Source: Xanthomonas sp. SI
Lineage (GTDB): Bacteria; Pseudomonadota; Gammaproteobacteria; Xanthomonadales; Xanthomonadaceae
Length of the DNA stretch: 64,000 nucleotides
Direction of reading: 5' to 3'
NCBI RefSeq assembly: GCF_014236855.1
Contig: NZ_CP051261.1
Coordinates: 248,001 to 312,000, forward strand
This document shows positions 16,753-25,648 of the stretch, in pieces. Made by a program: the position numbers and the translations under genes. The notes below the pieces were generated by a model. The model did not search any database. It was given only the letters and a program-made list of their open reading frames with translations, and was not told the origin of the DNA. Position 1 is the stretch's first letter, and the number at the start of each line of letters is the position of its first letter.

Positions 16753-18746
16753 CAGCGTGGTTGAGGGTCCTGGTGCTGGCGGCGATGCTGCTCGGCAGCG
16801 GTTGCGCGAGCCTGTCGCAGGCCCAGCACGGCCGCGCGGTGGCAATCGCCGAGGCGGCGCGCGATGGCCGCGTCGACTGCACGCAAAGCGACCACTGCGC
16901 GCTGGCCTCGCCGCTGCGCGCGCTGGCCGGCAAGGCCTTCGCCGCATCCGGCGACGCCGCGCCGCATCACTACGCCACCATCCTGGACCACGGCGAGGAA
17001 GCGCTGGTGGCGCGGGTCAACCTGATCCGCAGCGCCAGCCGCAGCATCGACCTGCAGACCTACATCTTCGACAAGGACGACAGCGCGCGGCTGGTGATGG
17101 ACGAGCTGCTGGCCGCGGCGCGGCGCGGCGTGCAGGTGCGGGTGCTGATCGACCAGCTGTCGGCGATCTCCGACCTGCAGATCCTCGGCGCGCTGGCCGG
17201 CGCCCACCAGAATTTCTCGTTGCGCATCTACAACCCCACCTTCGGCCTGGCCAAGCCCAACTACTTCCACTACGCCGCCAGCGTGGTGTGCTGCTTCCGC
17301 CGCTTCAACCAGCGCATGCACAACAAGATGCTGGTGGTGGACGACGCGGTCGGCGTGGTCGGCGGGCGCAACTACCAGGACGACTATTACGACTGGGACG
17401 CCGAGTACAACTTCCGCGACCGCGACGTGCTGGTGGCCGGCCCGGTGGCGCGCGAGATGGCGGCCAGCTTCGATGCGTACTGGGCGGCGCGGCGCAGCGT
17501 GCCGGTGGCGCGGCTCAACGACGTCGGCAAGCTGCTGCTGCGCGACGGCGTGCCGACGATGCCGCCGGCGCAGTTCCTGCGTCCGGAGCGGGTGCAGCGG
17601 GTGAGCGAGGAGGCGGCCGATCCGGCCTTCGTCGAGGATGCCTTCGTGCTGCCGGCGCTGCCGGTGAGCAACGTCAGCTACGTCGCCGATCCGCCGCAGA
17701 AGCACCGGCGCGATGCCGCATCCAAGCGGGCGCTGGCGGTGGCCGTGCCCAAGCGGGTCAGCCTGATCACCGGCGCGCAGCGCGAGATCATCCTGCAGAC
17801 GCCCTACCTGGTGCTGTCCGACCCGGCGCAGGAGATCTTCCGCAACCTGCGCAAGCGGCCCACGCCGCCCAAGATCATCGTCGCCACCAACAGCCTGGCC
17901 TCCACCGACAACCCGGTGGTGTACGCGCTGTCGTACAAGTACAAGCGGCGCAACCTGCGCGAACTCGGCTTCGACATCTACGAATACAAGCCGTTCCCGC
18001 TGGACGCGCCGGTGAACTACGCCAACCTGCTGCCGTCGCCGTTGCTGCCCGATGCCGACGTGGCCGACGGTGGTGGCCGCAATCCGCTGATCGGCGGCAG
18101 CGCCGCCGGCCGTTCCAGCGCGCTCGGCAGCGGCGGCGGCAGCGGTAGCCCGGGCGGCAGCGGACGACGCGCCGACGGCAGCCAGGTCGACCGCCGCGTG
18201 CTGCGCACCGAGACGCGCCCGTCGTTCCTCAGCCGTCGGGCGGCCAACCGCCCGCTGCCGGTGACCCGCGAGGGCGCGCGCATGGGCCTGCATGCCAAGT
18301 CGCTGGTGGTGGACCGGCACATCGCGGTGATCGGCACCCACAACTTCGATCCGCGCAGCGAGAACTACAACACCGAGGGCGCGGTGATCATCGACGACCC
18401 GGCCTTCGCCCAGGCACTGGCCACCAGCATCCTGCGCGACATCGAGCCATCGAACTCGTGGACGGTCGCATCGCGCGCCAAGCCACCGGTGCTGTCGGGG
18501 CTGAACTACAGCCTCGGCAAGGCATCGGAGGCGCTGCCGGTGCTGGATTTCTGGCCATGGCGCTACGCCACCAACTACGAATTCCAGCCCGGCCCCGAAT
18601 GCCCGGCACCGCTGACCCGGCGCGACCCCGGCTTCCACCGCTGCTACACCGCGGTCGGCGACTTCCCCGAGGTCAACGTCGGCCCGAAGTGGCTGCTAGT
18701 GCGGATGCTGACGGCATTCGGCTCGGGGCTGGTGCCGATTCTTTGA
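16749..18746 (+). CDS. Phospholipase D / cardiolipin synthase-like lipoprotein
   Basis: 665 residues from GTG 16749 (four-base overlap with the YceI gene). The N-terminus is a lipoprotein signal with lipobox LLGSGCAS. Two HKD motifs are present: MHNKMLVVDD near residue 190 and LHAKSLVVDRH near residue 513, each followed by the usual Gly-Gly/Asn or Gly-Thr-His-Asn segment, so the pseudo-dimeric active site is complete. Reaction: phosphatidyl transfer or hydrolysis at the envelope. Between the domains lies a Gly/Ser-rich insert (about residues 440-475) that looks disordered. Membership in the cardiolipin synthase ClsC type is likely, not proven. Confidence 0.85.
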   Translation: MTAWLRVLVLAAMLLGSGCASLSQAQHGRAVAIAEAARDGRVDCTQSDHCALASPLRALAGKAFAASGDAAPHHYATILDHGEEALVARVNLIRSASRSIDLQTYIFDKDDSARLVMDELLAAARRGVQVRVLIDQLSAISDLQILGALAGAHQNFSLRIYNPTFGLAKPNYFHYAASVVCCFRRFNQRMHNKMLVVDDAVGVVGGRNYQDDYYDWDAEYNFRDRDVLVAGPVAREMAASFDAYWAARRSVPVARLNDVGKLLLRDGVPTMPPAQFLRPERVQRVSEEAADPAFVEDAFVLPALPVSNVSYVADPPQKHRRDAASKRALAVAVPKRVSLITGAQREIILQTPYLVLSDPAQEIFRNLRKRPTPPKIIVATNSLASTDNPVVYALSYKYKRRNLRELGFDIYEYKPFPLDAPVNYANLLPSPLLPDADVADGGGRNPLIGGSAAGRSSALGSGGGSGSPGGSGRRADGSQVDRRVLRTETRPSFLSRRAANRPLPVTREGARMGLHAKSLVVDRHIAVIGTHNFDPRSENYNTEGAVIIDDPAFAQALATSILRDIEPSNSWTVASRAKPPVLSGLNYSLGKASEALPVLDFWPWRYATNYEFQPGPECPAPLTRRDPGFHRCYTAVGDFPEVNVGPKWLLVRMLTAFGSGLVPIL

Positions 18747-18747
18747 G

Positions 18748-18845
18748 TGCCGGGATTGGGGATTCGGGATTGGCAAAAGCGGTAGTACTGTTTGAGGGAG
18801 ACGCCGCTGGCGAATCCCCAATCCCGAATCTCCAATCCCGGACAC
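18748..18845. repeat. Inverted repeat built from GGGATTCG-type heptamers
   Basis: CCGGGATTGGGGATTCGGGA on the left is mirrored by AATCCCCAATCCCGAATCTC and CCAATCCCGG on the right, across a loop of about 36 bases. The heptamer is the one tandemly repeated at 32101. It directly precedes the thioesterase start. Confidence 0.75.
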
Positions 18846-18848
18846 TCA

Positions 18849-19268
18849 ATGGCCTTCCGCGACCCCGTCGATCTCGATGCCCTCAACGCCGCCGCCCGCG
18901 ACACCCTGATCGCGCATCTGGGCATCGTCTTCACCGAGGCCGGGCCGGACTGGCTGCGCGCGACGATGCCGGTCGATGCGCGCACGCTGCAGCCGTACGG
19001 GCTGCTGCACGGCGGCGCCTCGGTGGTGCTGGCCGAAACCCTGGGCAGCAGCGCCGGGAATCTGTGCGTGGGGCCGGACCGGATCTGCGTGGGCCTGGAG
19101 ATCAACGCCAACCACCTGCGCGCGGCCCGCGCCGGCTTGGTCACCGGCACCGCGCGGCCGCTGCACGTGGGCCGCGCCACCCAGGTCTGGGAGATCCGCA
19201 TCGAGGACACGGCCGGCAAGCCGGTGTGCGTGTCGCGGCTGACCCTGGCGGTGATCGCACGCGATTAG
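18849..19268 (+). CDS. Hotdog-fold thioesterase (PaaI/MenI type)
   Basis: 139 residues from ATG 18849. The active-site segment YGLLHGGASVVLAETLGS (about residues 55-72) is the classic hotdog HGG motif with the downstream Glu acting in catalysis, and GTARPLHVGRATQVWEIRI is the family C-terminal strand. Such enzymes hydrolyse aryl- or acyl-CoA esters, for instance DHNA-CoA or phenylacetyl-CoA; the substrate cannot be decided. An upstream in-frame ATG at 18792 lies inside the inverted repeat and is not used. The PlsC-type gene follows 76 bases later. Confidence 0.85.
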   Translation: MAFRDPVDLDALNAAARDTLIAHLGIVFTEAGPDWLRATMPVDARTLQPYGLLHGGASVVLAETLGSSAGNLCVGPDRICVGLEINANHLRAARAGLVTGTARPLHVGRATQVWEIRIEDTAGKPVCVSRLTLAVIARD

Positions 19269-19344
19269 CGTGCACTCAGCCGTAACCGTCTTCATGCTGA
19301 CACAATAGGGTGCTTCCCTCCCGGCTTCCGGTACCCTGACCAGA

Positions 19345-20139
19345 ATGAGCGAGTTCTCCTCACCCGCCACGCGCCAACACGGCGAGGCGCTGCGCTGGGT
19401 CCGTTACGGTTACCGCATTCCGCTGCTGGCGCTGCACGTGTTGCTGTCGTTGCCGTTCCTGCTGGCGTGCATGGCGCTGTCGCCGGGCCGGGCCGGGGTC
19501 GAATCGTTCGGCGACCGCGTGGTGTGCTGGTGGTCGACCTGGCTGCTGCGCATCTTCGGCCTGCGCGTGCGCCGGGTCGGCACGCCGCTGCCCAATCCGG
19601 TGCTGTTCGTGGCCAACCACGTCAGCTGGATCGACATCGTGATGCTGCACAGCCAGCGCATGATGGGCTTCGTCGCCAAGCGCGAGATCGCCGGCTGGCC
19701 GCTGGTCGGCTGGCTGGCCACGCGCGGGCAGACCATCTTCCACCAGCGCGGCAACACCGAATCGCTGGGCGGGGTGCTGCAAGCGATGCTGGAACGGCTG
19801 CGCTCGGGGCGCTCGGTCGGCGTGTTCCCGGAAGGGCGCACCCGCGGCGGCCACGATGTCGGCCCGTTCCACGCGCGCATCTTCCAGGCCGCGGTGGAGG
19901 CCGAAGTGGCGGTGCAGCCGGTGGCGGTGCGTTACGGCGCCGGCGGCTCGGCGCAGACGGTGATCGCGTTCGGCCCGCACGAGAGCTTCTTCGCCAATTT
20001 CCTGCGCCTGCTCGGCGAGCCGGGCCGGGTGGCCGAGGTGCACTTCCTGGAGCCGATCCGGCTGCAGGACGTGGAAGGGCGCCGGGGCATCGCCGAGATC
20101 GCGCGCGCACGCATCGTCGCCGCGATGGCGCAACGCTGA
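19345..20139 (+). CDS. 1-acyl-glycerol-3-phosphate acyltransferase-like (PlsC family)
   Basis: 264 residues. An N-terminal hydrophobic stretch (LLALHVLLSLPFLLACMAL) anchors it in the inner membrane. Motif I NHVSWID is at about residue 91, followed by a KREIAGWPLVGWL segment and motif III FPEGRTRGG. These are the acyltransferase catalytic and glycerol-phosphate binding motifs. It probably acylates lysophosphatidic acid or a related lysolipid; xanthomonads carry more than one such gene, so plsC is not assigned. It precedes an alpha/beta hydrolase gene by 68 bases. Confidence 0.85.
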   Translation: MSEFSSPATRQHGEALRWVRYGYRIPLLALHVLLSLPFLLACMALSPGRAGVESFGDRVVCWWSTWLLRIFGLRVRRVGTPLPNPVLFVANHVSWIDIVMLHSQRMMGFVAKREIAGWPLVGWLATRGQTIFHQRGNTESLGGVLQAMLERLRSGRSVGVFPEGRTRGGHDVGPFHARIFQAAVEAEVAVQPVAVRYGAGGSAQTVIAFGPHESFFANFLRLLGEPGRVAEVHFLEPIRLQDVEGRRGIAEIARARIVAAMAQR

Positions 20140-20207
20140 ATCATGGAACACTGCGGTCCGGACGATTTGACCTATTGCTCCAATCGCCCGGCGCAAGCTC
20201 GCTGCCG

Positions 20208-21203
20208 ATGATGAATGCCGCCGACTACCTCCCCCCGCGTTGGCTGCGCAACCCGCACCTGCAATCGGTGCTGGGTTCCAGCGCGCTGCGCGTGCGCCGC
20301 GGCGAACAGCTGCTGGCCGCCAGCGGCGCGACCACCACCTCGCACATCCTCGACGGCGGCGACGGCGTGCGCCTGCAGGGCTGGCTCAGCGTGCCGGCCG
20401 GCAGCGCCGCGCCGCGCGGCACCGTGCTGCTGCTGCACGGCTGGGAAGGCAGCGCCGACTCCAGCTACATGCGCCTGACCGCCGCGCAACTGCTGGCGCG
20501 CGGCTACCAGGTGTTCCGGCTCAACTTCCGCGACCACGGCGGTACCCACCACCTCAACGTGGACCTGTTCCACTCCGATCGCCTGGACGAAGTGGTCAAC
20601 GCCGCCGGCGACCTGTGGCGGCGCTTTCCGTCACCGACCCTGCTGGCCGCCGGCTATTCGCTGGGCGGCAACTTCGCGTTGCGCCTGGCGCTGCGCGCAC
20701 CGGCCGCCGGCCTGCCGCTGCAGCACGTGGCCGCGGTGTGTCCGCTGCTGGATCCGGCCACGACCATGCAACGGATCGAGCACGGCCCGCAGTTCTACGA
20801 CTGGTATTTCCGCCGCAAGTGGCGCGAGTCGCTGCTGCGCAAGCGCGAACTGTTCCCCGAGCGGCACGGCTACGACGACGCCACCCTGGCGCTGGACATG
20901 CGCGAGCTGATGGGCTGGCTGGCGCAGCGCCACGCCGGCTTCGCCAGCCTGGACGCTTATTTCGAAAGCTATTCGATCGCCGGCGAGCGCCTGCGCAACC
21001 TGAGCGTGCCGGCCGACATCCTGATGGCCGAGGACGACCCGGTGATCCCGCTGGACGATTTCCGCAACCTGCGCCTGCCGGCGCTGGCGCGGCTGGAAAT
21101 CGCGCGCTGGGGCGGGCACTGCGGCTTCATCGAGAATGCGCGCGGCGACGGTTTCGCCGAGCGCTGGGTGGCCGAACGCCTGACCGACGGCCTGCCCGCC
21201 TGA
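20208..21203 (+). CDS. YheT-family alpha/beta hydrolase
   Basis: 331 residues from ATG 20208 (ATG ATG, so 20211 is equally possible). The N-terminus PPRWLRNPHLQSVLGS is diagnostic of the YheT/ABHD1-3 group. The hydrolase fold shows LLLHGWEGSADSSYM (oxyanion region), the nucleophile elbow AAGYSLGGNFALR, an acid near AEDDPVIP and the catalytic His in GGHCGFIE. Human and bacterial relatives act on lipid esters. Close behind the acyltransferase gene, which fits a role in lipid turnover. Confidence 0.85.
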   Translation: MMNAADYLPPRWLRNPHLQSVLGSSALRVRRGEQLLAASGATTTSHILDGGDGVRLQGWLSVPAGSAAPRGTVLLLHGWEGSADSSYMRLTAAQLLARGYQVFRLNFRDHGGTHHLNVDLFHSDRLDEVVNAAGDLWRRFPSPTLLAAGYSLGGNFALRLALRAPAAGLPLQHVAAVCPLLDPATTMQRIEHGPQFYDWYFRRKWRESLLRKRELFPERHGYDDATLALDMRELMGWLAQRHAGFASLDAYFESYSIAGERLRNLSVPADILMAEDDPVIPLDDFRNLRLPALARLEIARWGGHCGFIENARGDGFAERWVAERLTDGLPA

Positions 21204-21442
21204 GCCAGGGCATGGCGCCTGTCCAGTGCAGGCCGTGCCGGGCGTGGCCCTGCGCGGGCCTGACAGACCGCCAGGCCGCACCGCATAGCTTGACCCGACC
21301 GCCGTCGCGCGACGCAGCACCAATCGACGGCTCGCCAGCCCGACGCGGCCTGCCCGCGAATTGATGACACACCTGGCGCGCCAAGGCGCAGGCCGGCCGG
21401 GCGCTCCCGTTACAATGCCGGTTTGCCCAGAGCCGGACCCTC

Positions 21443-23515
21443 ATGCAAGAGCAAATTCTCGACGCCCTGCGCCGCCAGGCCAACGCCGACGCGCTGCGCA
21501 TCGCCCAGGCCTGGGTGGCCGACGCCGCCGCCGACGCGCAGGCGCACCGTTGGCTGGCGCTGGCGCAACAGCAGAACGGCGACACCGCCGCCGCGCTGGT
21601 CAGCATCGACCAGGCCATCGCGCTGGCGCCGGAAGACGCCGGCCTGCACATGCTGCGCGCCGGCATGCTGCTCAGCGCCAACGACCTGGCCCAGGCCGAG
21701 GACGCGCTGGCACGCACCGCCGCGCTGGATCCCAACCAGTTCCTGGCCTACGTGATGCGCGCCCATCTGGCGCTGGGCCGCGGCGATCTGGACGAAGTGG
21801 AGCGGCTCAGCCGCACCGCCGCGCGGCTGGATCCGGACCATCCGCAACTGCTGGGCCTGGACGGCATGCTGGCGCTGCGCCGCGGCGATGCCGATCGCGC
21901 GCTGGCGCTGCTGTCGCGCGCCAGCAAGGCGCTGCCCGACGATCCGCGCTTGCTGTACGCGCTCGGGTTCGCCTACCTGGACAAGCAGCACCTGGCATTC
22001 GCCGAGACCGCGTTCCGCCGTGTCGCCACGCTGACCCGCGGCACCAGCGCGCTGATGGCGCTGGTCGCGCAGCTGGCGCACCGCCAGGGCCGCCTCGACG
22101 ACGCCATCGCCGCGCTGGACGCGGTGCTGGCCGATCCGGTCAGCGATACCGCCGGCATGCGCCGGCTGGCGGGCGAATACGCCCTGCAGGCCGGGCGCCC
22201 GGCCGATGCGCTGGAGCACCTGCGGCGCGCGCTGGGCGCTGCCCCGGCCGACCGCCGCACCCTGCATGCGGCGCTGATCGCCTGGCAGCGGCTGGGCGCG
22301 GTCGAGGATGCTCGCGCCACCCTGGAAGCGGCGCTGGCCACCACCACCGACGCGCACGACCTGTGGCTGGCGCGGCTGGCGCTGGAGCCGGTCGGCGGCG
22401 CCGAGGCGCGCGCGCTGATCGCGCGCTGGCAGGCGGCGATGCCAGGCCATTTGCCGGCGCTGGAAGCGCAGCTGCGGGTGCACGACATGGCCGGCGAACG
22501 CGACCAGGGCGAGGCCGTGGCGCAGCGCATCGTGGCGCTTGAGCCGGGCCGCATCAGCGGCGAGGAGCGCCTGGTCGAGGCGCTGCTGGAGCGCGGCGAG
22601 CACGACGAGGCCATCGCCCACGTGCGTGGCCTGATGCAGCGCATGCCCGAGAACGAGCAGACCACGCTGCGGCCGTGGCTGGCGGCGGTGCAGGACCGCG
22701 CCGGCCATTCGACCGAGGCGCTGGCGACGTGGCTGGCGTTCCAGCAGGAACAGCTGCCGCACCGCCTGCCGCTGCCGCCGCTGGGCCAGGCCACCGCGAC
22801 GTGGCCGGCGCTGGCCGAGATCGATCCGCAACAGCCTGCGCGGCCGCTGTTCGTATGGGGCGCGCCGGGCAGCGGCGTGGAGCGGGTGATCGCGGTGATG
22901 GACGCGACCAGCCAGGTGCTGCGCAGCGACCGCTTCGGCGTGCAGCCGCCGACCGACGGCTTCCAGCGCTACCGCACCGTCCCCGAACTCGACAGCGGCG
23001 AACTCGATGGCGCGGCGCTGATCGCCGAGTGGCGCGCGCAGCTGCCGGCACGCGGCATCGACGACGGCAACATCGTCGACTGGCTGCTGTGGTGGGACAA
23101 CGCGCTGCTGCGCGCGCTGCGTCCGCAGCTGCCGGAAGGACGGCTGCTGATCGCGCTGCGCGACCCGCGCGACATGCTGCTGGACTGGCTGGCCAACGGC
23201 GCCCCGGCACCGCTCGGCCTGGCCACCCCGGAGACCGGCGCGCGCTGGCTGGCGGCGGTGCTGGCCCAGGTCGCCGACTTGCACGAGCAGGACCTGTATC
23301 CGCACCGCCTGCTGCGCCTGGACGGCATCGAGGCCGATCCGGCCGGCGTCGCCGCAGCGCTGGAACAGGCCTTCGGTATTCCGTTCCCGAGCGTGCCCAC
23401 GATCGGCCCGCCGCGCCTGCCGTCCGGCCACTGGCGCGCCTATGCCACGCCGCTGGCGGCCGCGTTCGCGCTGCTCACGCCGGTGGCCGTGCGCCTTGGC
23501 TACGCTGAAACCTGA
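21443..23515 (+). CDS. Multi-TPR protein with C-terminal sulfotransferase-like domain
   Basis: 690 residues. The first about 430 residues are tandem tetratricopeptide repeats (for example AHRWLALAQQQNGDTAAALV and later LLYALGFAYLDKQHLAFAET). The last about 220 residues read like a diverged sulfotransferase: FVWGAPGSGVERVI near 472 in the place of the PAPS-binding P-loop and ALRDPRDMLLDWL near 571 matching the second PAPS segment. The usual Lys of the P-loop is absent (Gly-Val-Glu-Arg instead), so catalysis is uncertain. TPR-sulfotransferase fusions are known in bacteria but the substrates mostly are not. Confidence 0.7.
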   Translation: MQEQILDALRRQANADALRIAQAWVADAAADAQAHRWLALAQQQNGDTAAALVSIDQAIALAPEDAGLHMLRAGMLLSANDLAQAEDALARTAALDPNQFLAYVMRAHLALGRGDLDEVERLSRTAARLDPDHPQLLGLDGMLALRRGDADRALALLSRASKALPDDPRLLYALGFAYLDKQHLAFAETAFRRVATLTRGTSALMALVAQLAHRQGRLDDAIAALDAVLADPVSDTAGMRRLAGEYALQAGRPADALEHLRRALGAAPADRRTLHAALIAWQRLGAVEDARATLEAALATTTDAHDLWLARLALEPVGGAEARALIARWQAAMPGHLPALEAQLRVHDMAGERDQGEAVAQRIVALEPGRISGEERLVEALLERGEHDEAIAHVRGLMQRMPENEQTTLRPWLAAVQDRAGHSTEALATWLAFQQEQLPHRLPLPPLGQATATWPALAEIDPQQPARPLFVWGAPGSGVERVIAVMDATSQVLRSDRFGVQPPTDGFQRYRTVPELDSGELDGAALIAEWRAQLPARGIDDGNIVDWLLWWDNALLRALRPQLPEGRLLIALRDPRDMLLDWLANGAPAPLGLATPETGARWLAAVLAQVADLHEQDLYPHRLLRLDGIEADPAGVAAALEQAFGIPFPSVPTIGPPRLPSGHWRAYATPLAAAFALLTPVAVRLGYAET

Positions 23516-23535
23516 TCCTCCACAGGAGTTTTCGC

Positions 23536-24147
23536 ATGCGCCTTCGCAGTGACAGCATCCAGCCCGGCCAGCCGATCGCCGCGACCTACGCGATGGGCCA
23601 GGCCGACGGCTTCGCCGCCAACCGCAATCCGCACCTGGCCTGGGACGACGTGCCGGCCGGCACTGCGGCGTTCGCGCTGCTGTGCCTCGATCCGGACGTG
23701 CCGACCGTGGCCGAGATGGTCGGCCGCGACGACGTGCAGATCCCGGTCGAGCAGCCACGCACCAATTTCGTGCATTGGGCTGCCGTTGAGATTCCGGCCG
23801 ACCTGCGCGAGATCGCCGAGGGCAGCGCCAGCGACGGGGTCGTGGCCAAGGGCAAGCGGCAACCGCCCGGTTTGCCTGGCGCGCGGCAGGGCCTGAACAG
23901 CTATACCGACTGGTTCGCCGGCGATGCGCAGATGGGCGGCGACTACTACGGCTACGACGGCCCGTATCCGCCGGCCAACGACCTGCGCGTGCACCGCTAC
24001 TTCTTCCGCCTGTTCGCGCTGGACGTGGCCACGCTGGACCTGCCGGCACGCTTCACCGCCGCCGCCGCGCTGCGCGCGATGCAAGGTCATGTGCTGGCCG
24101 AGGCCAGCCTGTACGCCACGTACAGCCTGAATCCCAAGCTCGCCTAA
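23536..24147 (+). CDS. PEBP-family protein (YbhB/YbcL-like)
   Basis: 203 residues, with AGGAG nine bases before ATG 23536. The PEBP/Raf-kinase-inhibitor fold is indicated by NPHLAWDDVPAGTAAFALL and LDPDVPT (the DPDxP ligand site), NFVHWAAVEIP and HRYFFRLFALD. These proteins bind phosphate-bearing ligands; in bacteria the role is unknown. No signal peptide, so cytoplasmic. It follows the TPR gene with only 20 bases between and is probably co-transcribed with it. Confidence 0.85.
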   Translation: MRLRSDSIQPGQPIAATYAMGQADGFAANRNPHLAWDDVPAGTAAFALLCLDPDVPTVAEMVGRDDVQIPVEQPRTNFVHWAAVEIPADLREIAEGSASDGVVAKGKRQPPGLPGARQGLNSYTDWFAGDAQMGGDYYGYDGPYPPANDLRVHRYFFRLFALDVATLDLPARFTAAAALRAMQGHVLAEASLYATYSLNPKLA

Positions 24148-24148
24148 A

Positions 24149-24622
24149 GCCCCTCTCCCGTCGGGAGAGGGGTTGGGGTGAGGGTACGGCGCGAAGCGAC
24201 TCGCGGAGTTTGGGTGCACGAGGCTGCGCCCGTACCCTCATCCGCCCCTGCGGGGCACCTTCTCCCGAGGGGAGAAGGGAAGAGCCGACTAGCCCCTCTC
24301 CCGTCGGGAGAGGGGTTGGGGTGAGGGTCCGGCGCGAAGCGACTCGCGGAGTTTGGGTGCACGAGGCTGCGCCCGTACCCTCATCCGCCCCTGCGGGGCA
24401 CCTTCTCCCGATGGGAGAAGGAACAGCCGCTTAGCTCCTCTCCCATCGGGAGAGGGGTTGGGGTGAGGGTCCGGCGCGAAAGCGACTCGCGGAGTTGGGG
24501 TGCGCGAGGCTCCGCCCGTACCCTCATCCGGCCCTTCGGGCCACCTTCTCCCGAGGGGAGAAGGAACAGCCGCTTAGCCCCTCTCCCACCGGGAGAGGGG
24601 TTGGGGTGAGGGTACGGCCGCC
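24149..24622. repeat. 143-bp tandem repeat, three full units plus a partial fourth
   Basis: Units begin at 24149, 24292, 24434 and 24577 (period 142-143). Each unit has a hairpin CCCCTCTCCCGTCGGGAGAG, a central part with GAAGCGACTCGCGGAGTT, and a second hairpin CTTCTCCCGAGGGGAGAAG. It fills the gap between the PEBP gene and uppP, which are convergent. A related element in the other orientation is at 54130. The open frames across it are a by-product of the repeat. Confidence 0.9.
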
Positions 24623-24635
24623 AGCCAACCAGCCC

Positions 24636-25427
24636 TCAAGCCCCCGGCAACCACAGCAACAGCGCCGCACCCAGCACGATGCGATACACCGCGAACGCGG
24701 TGAAGCGGTGCGACTTGATGTAGCCCAGCAGCCACTTCACCACGATGAAGCCGGTCACCACCGCGGCGGCGAAGGCGATGGCCACGTCGCCCCAGTCCTC
24801 GCTGCCCACCGCGCCGTTCTTGTACAGCTCCAGGAACGAATAGCCGCTGGCCGCGAACATGGTCGGGATGCCGACCAGGAACGCGAAATCGGCCGCGGCC
24901 GAGCGTTTGCTCAGGCCCAGCAGCATCGCCAGGAAGATCGTCGCGGCCGAGCGCGAGGTGCCGGGGAACACGCCGGCCACCACCTGCGCCAGGCCCACCG
25001 CGATGGCCACCTTCCAGGTCACCAGTTCGCGCTCGGGCATGCGCGCGGCGAAATGCTCGGCCACCAGCATCCACACGCCGCCGATCACCAGCGCCCAGGC
25101 CACCGGCTGCACCGATTCCGGCAGCTGCCAGCCGGCCTTGCGCACCGCCAGGCCGACCACCGCGGTGACCAGAAACGCGGTGCCCAGCTTGAGCACGTAG
25201 TCGCGGTTGGCGCGGTCGCCCAGGCCGGTGGCCAGCGTCCATAGCTTCTGCCGGAACACCAGGGTGGTGGCCAGGATCGCGCCGGCCTGGATCACGATGT
25301 TGAAGAAGTCCGAACGGCGGCCGAGCCATTGCTCGGCGATCAACAGGTGGCCGGTGCTGGAGACCGGCAGGAATTCGGTCAGGCCTTCGAGGATGCCCAG
25401 TAGCAGGGCAGAGAACATGTCGCTCAT
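24636..25427 (-). CDS. uppP: Undecaprenyl-diphosphatase
   Basis: 263 residues from ATG 25427. Signature motifs of the UppP/BacA family are present: [20 protein letters not shown] near the N-terminus and [12 protein letters not shown] in the second half, with about eight membrane helices. It removes phosphate from undecaprenyl diphosphate on the periplasmic side, recycling the lipid carrier for peptidoglycan and polysaccharide synthesis; overexpression confers bacitracin resistance in other bacteria. Divergent from glnA. Confidence 0.95.
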   Translation of the reverse strand: MSDMFSALLLGILEGLTEFLPVSSTGHLLIAEQWLGRRSDFFNIVIQAGAILATTLVFRQKLWTLATGLGDRANRDYVLKLGTAFLVTAVVGLAVRKAGWQLPESVQPVAWALVIGGVWMLVAEHFAARMPERELVTWKVAIAVGLAQVVAGVFPGTSRSAATIFLAMLLGLSKRSAAADFAFLVGIPTMFAASGYSFLELYKNGAVGSEDWGDVAIAFAAAVVTGFIVVKWLLGYIKSHRFTAFAVYRIVLGAALLLWLPGA

Positions 25428-25483
25428 GGGGGAGGTTCGGCTCGTGGGGGAGGAAAAGCCGGGCAAGGATAAAACATTGCCTC

Positions 25484-25502
25484 GAGCACCATTCTGGTGC
25501 TC
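25484..25502. promoter_or_regulatory. NtrC-binding palindrome 1 upstream of glnA
   Basis: GAGCACCATTCTGGTGCTC is a perfect 19-base palindrome around a central base and matches the NtrC consensus GCACCA-N3-TGGTGC known from enteric bacteria. Its centre is about 127 bases before the predicted glnA transcription start. Confidence 0.85.
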
Positions 25503-25513
25503 GCAACCACCAT

Positions 25514-25532
25514 CGAACCATTTTGGTGCGCC
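25514..25532. promoter_or_regulatory. NtrC-binding site 2 upstream of glnA
   Basis: CGAACCATTTTGGTGCGCC: right half TGGTGCGC perfect, left half AACCA slightly degenerate. The centre lies 30 bases (about three helical turns) from site 1, the arrangement of a cooperative enhancer. A half-like TTCACCAAAATCA occurs nearer the promoter at about 25559. Confidence 0.7.
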
Positions 25533-25593
25533 GCTTTCGCCCCGTTGGCGTGCTCCCTTCACCAAAATCAAGGACTTGTGAACCGGTCACAGT

Positions 25594-25609
25594 TGGCACG
25601 GCGATTGCT
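25594..25609 (+). promoter_or_regulatory. Sigma-54 promoter of glnA
   Basis: TGGCACG-N4-TTGCT matches the -24/-12 consensus TGGCACG-N4-TTGCW at every position. It lies 40 bases before the glnA start and downstream of two NtrC sites, so glnA expression should need RpoN and phosphorylated NtrC under nitrogen limitation. Confidence 0.9.
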
Positions 25610-25648
25610 GTTACGGGGCAAGCCATTCACCAACCCGAGGTTTCATCG

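Noticed and set aside
16665..18638. Open frame opposite the phospholipase D gene
   Set aside because: Antisense by-product of G+C-rich third codon positions; the plus frame carries both HKD motifs.
24210..24434. Short open frames across the 143-bp repeat
   Set aside because: They repeat with the unit and have no Shine-Dalgarno or family resemblance.
24149..24622. CRISPR array
   Set aside because: Units are 143 bases with no unique spacers between short repeats, and no cas genes are nearby.
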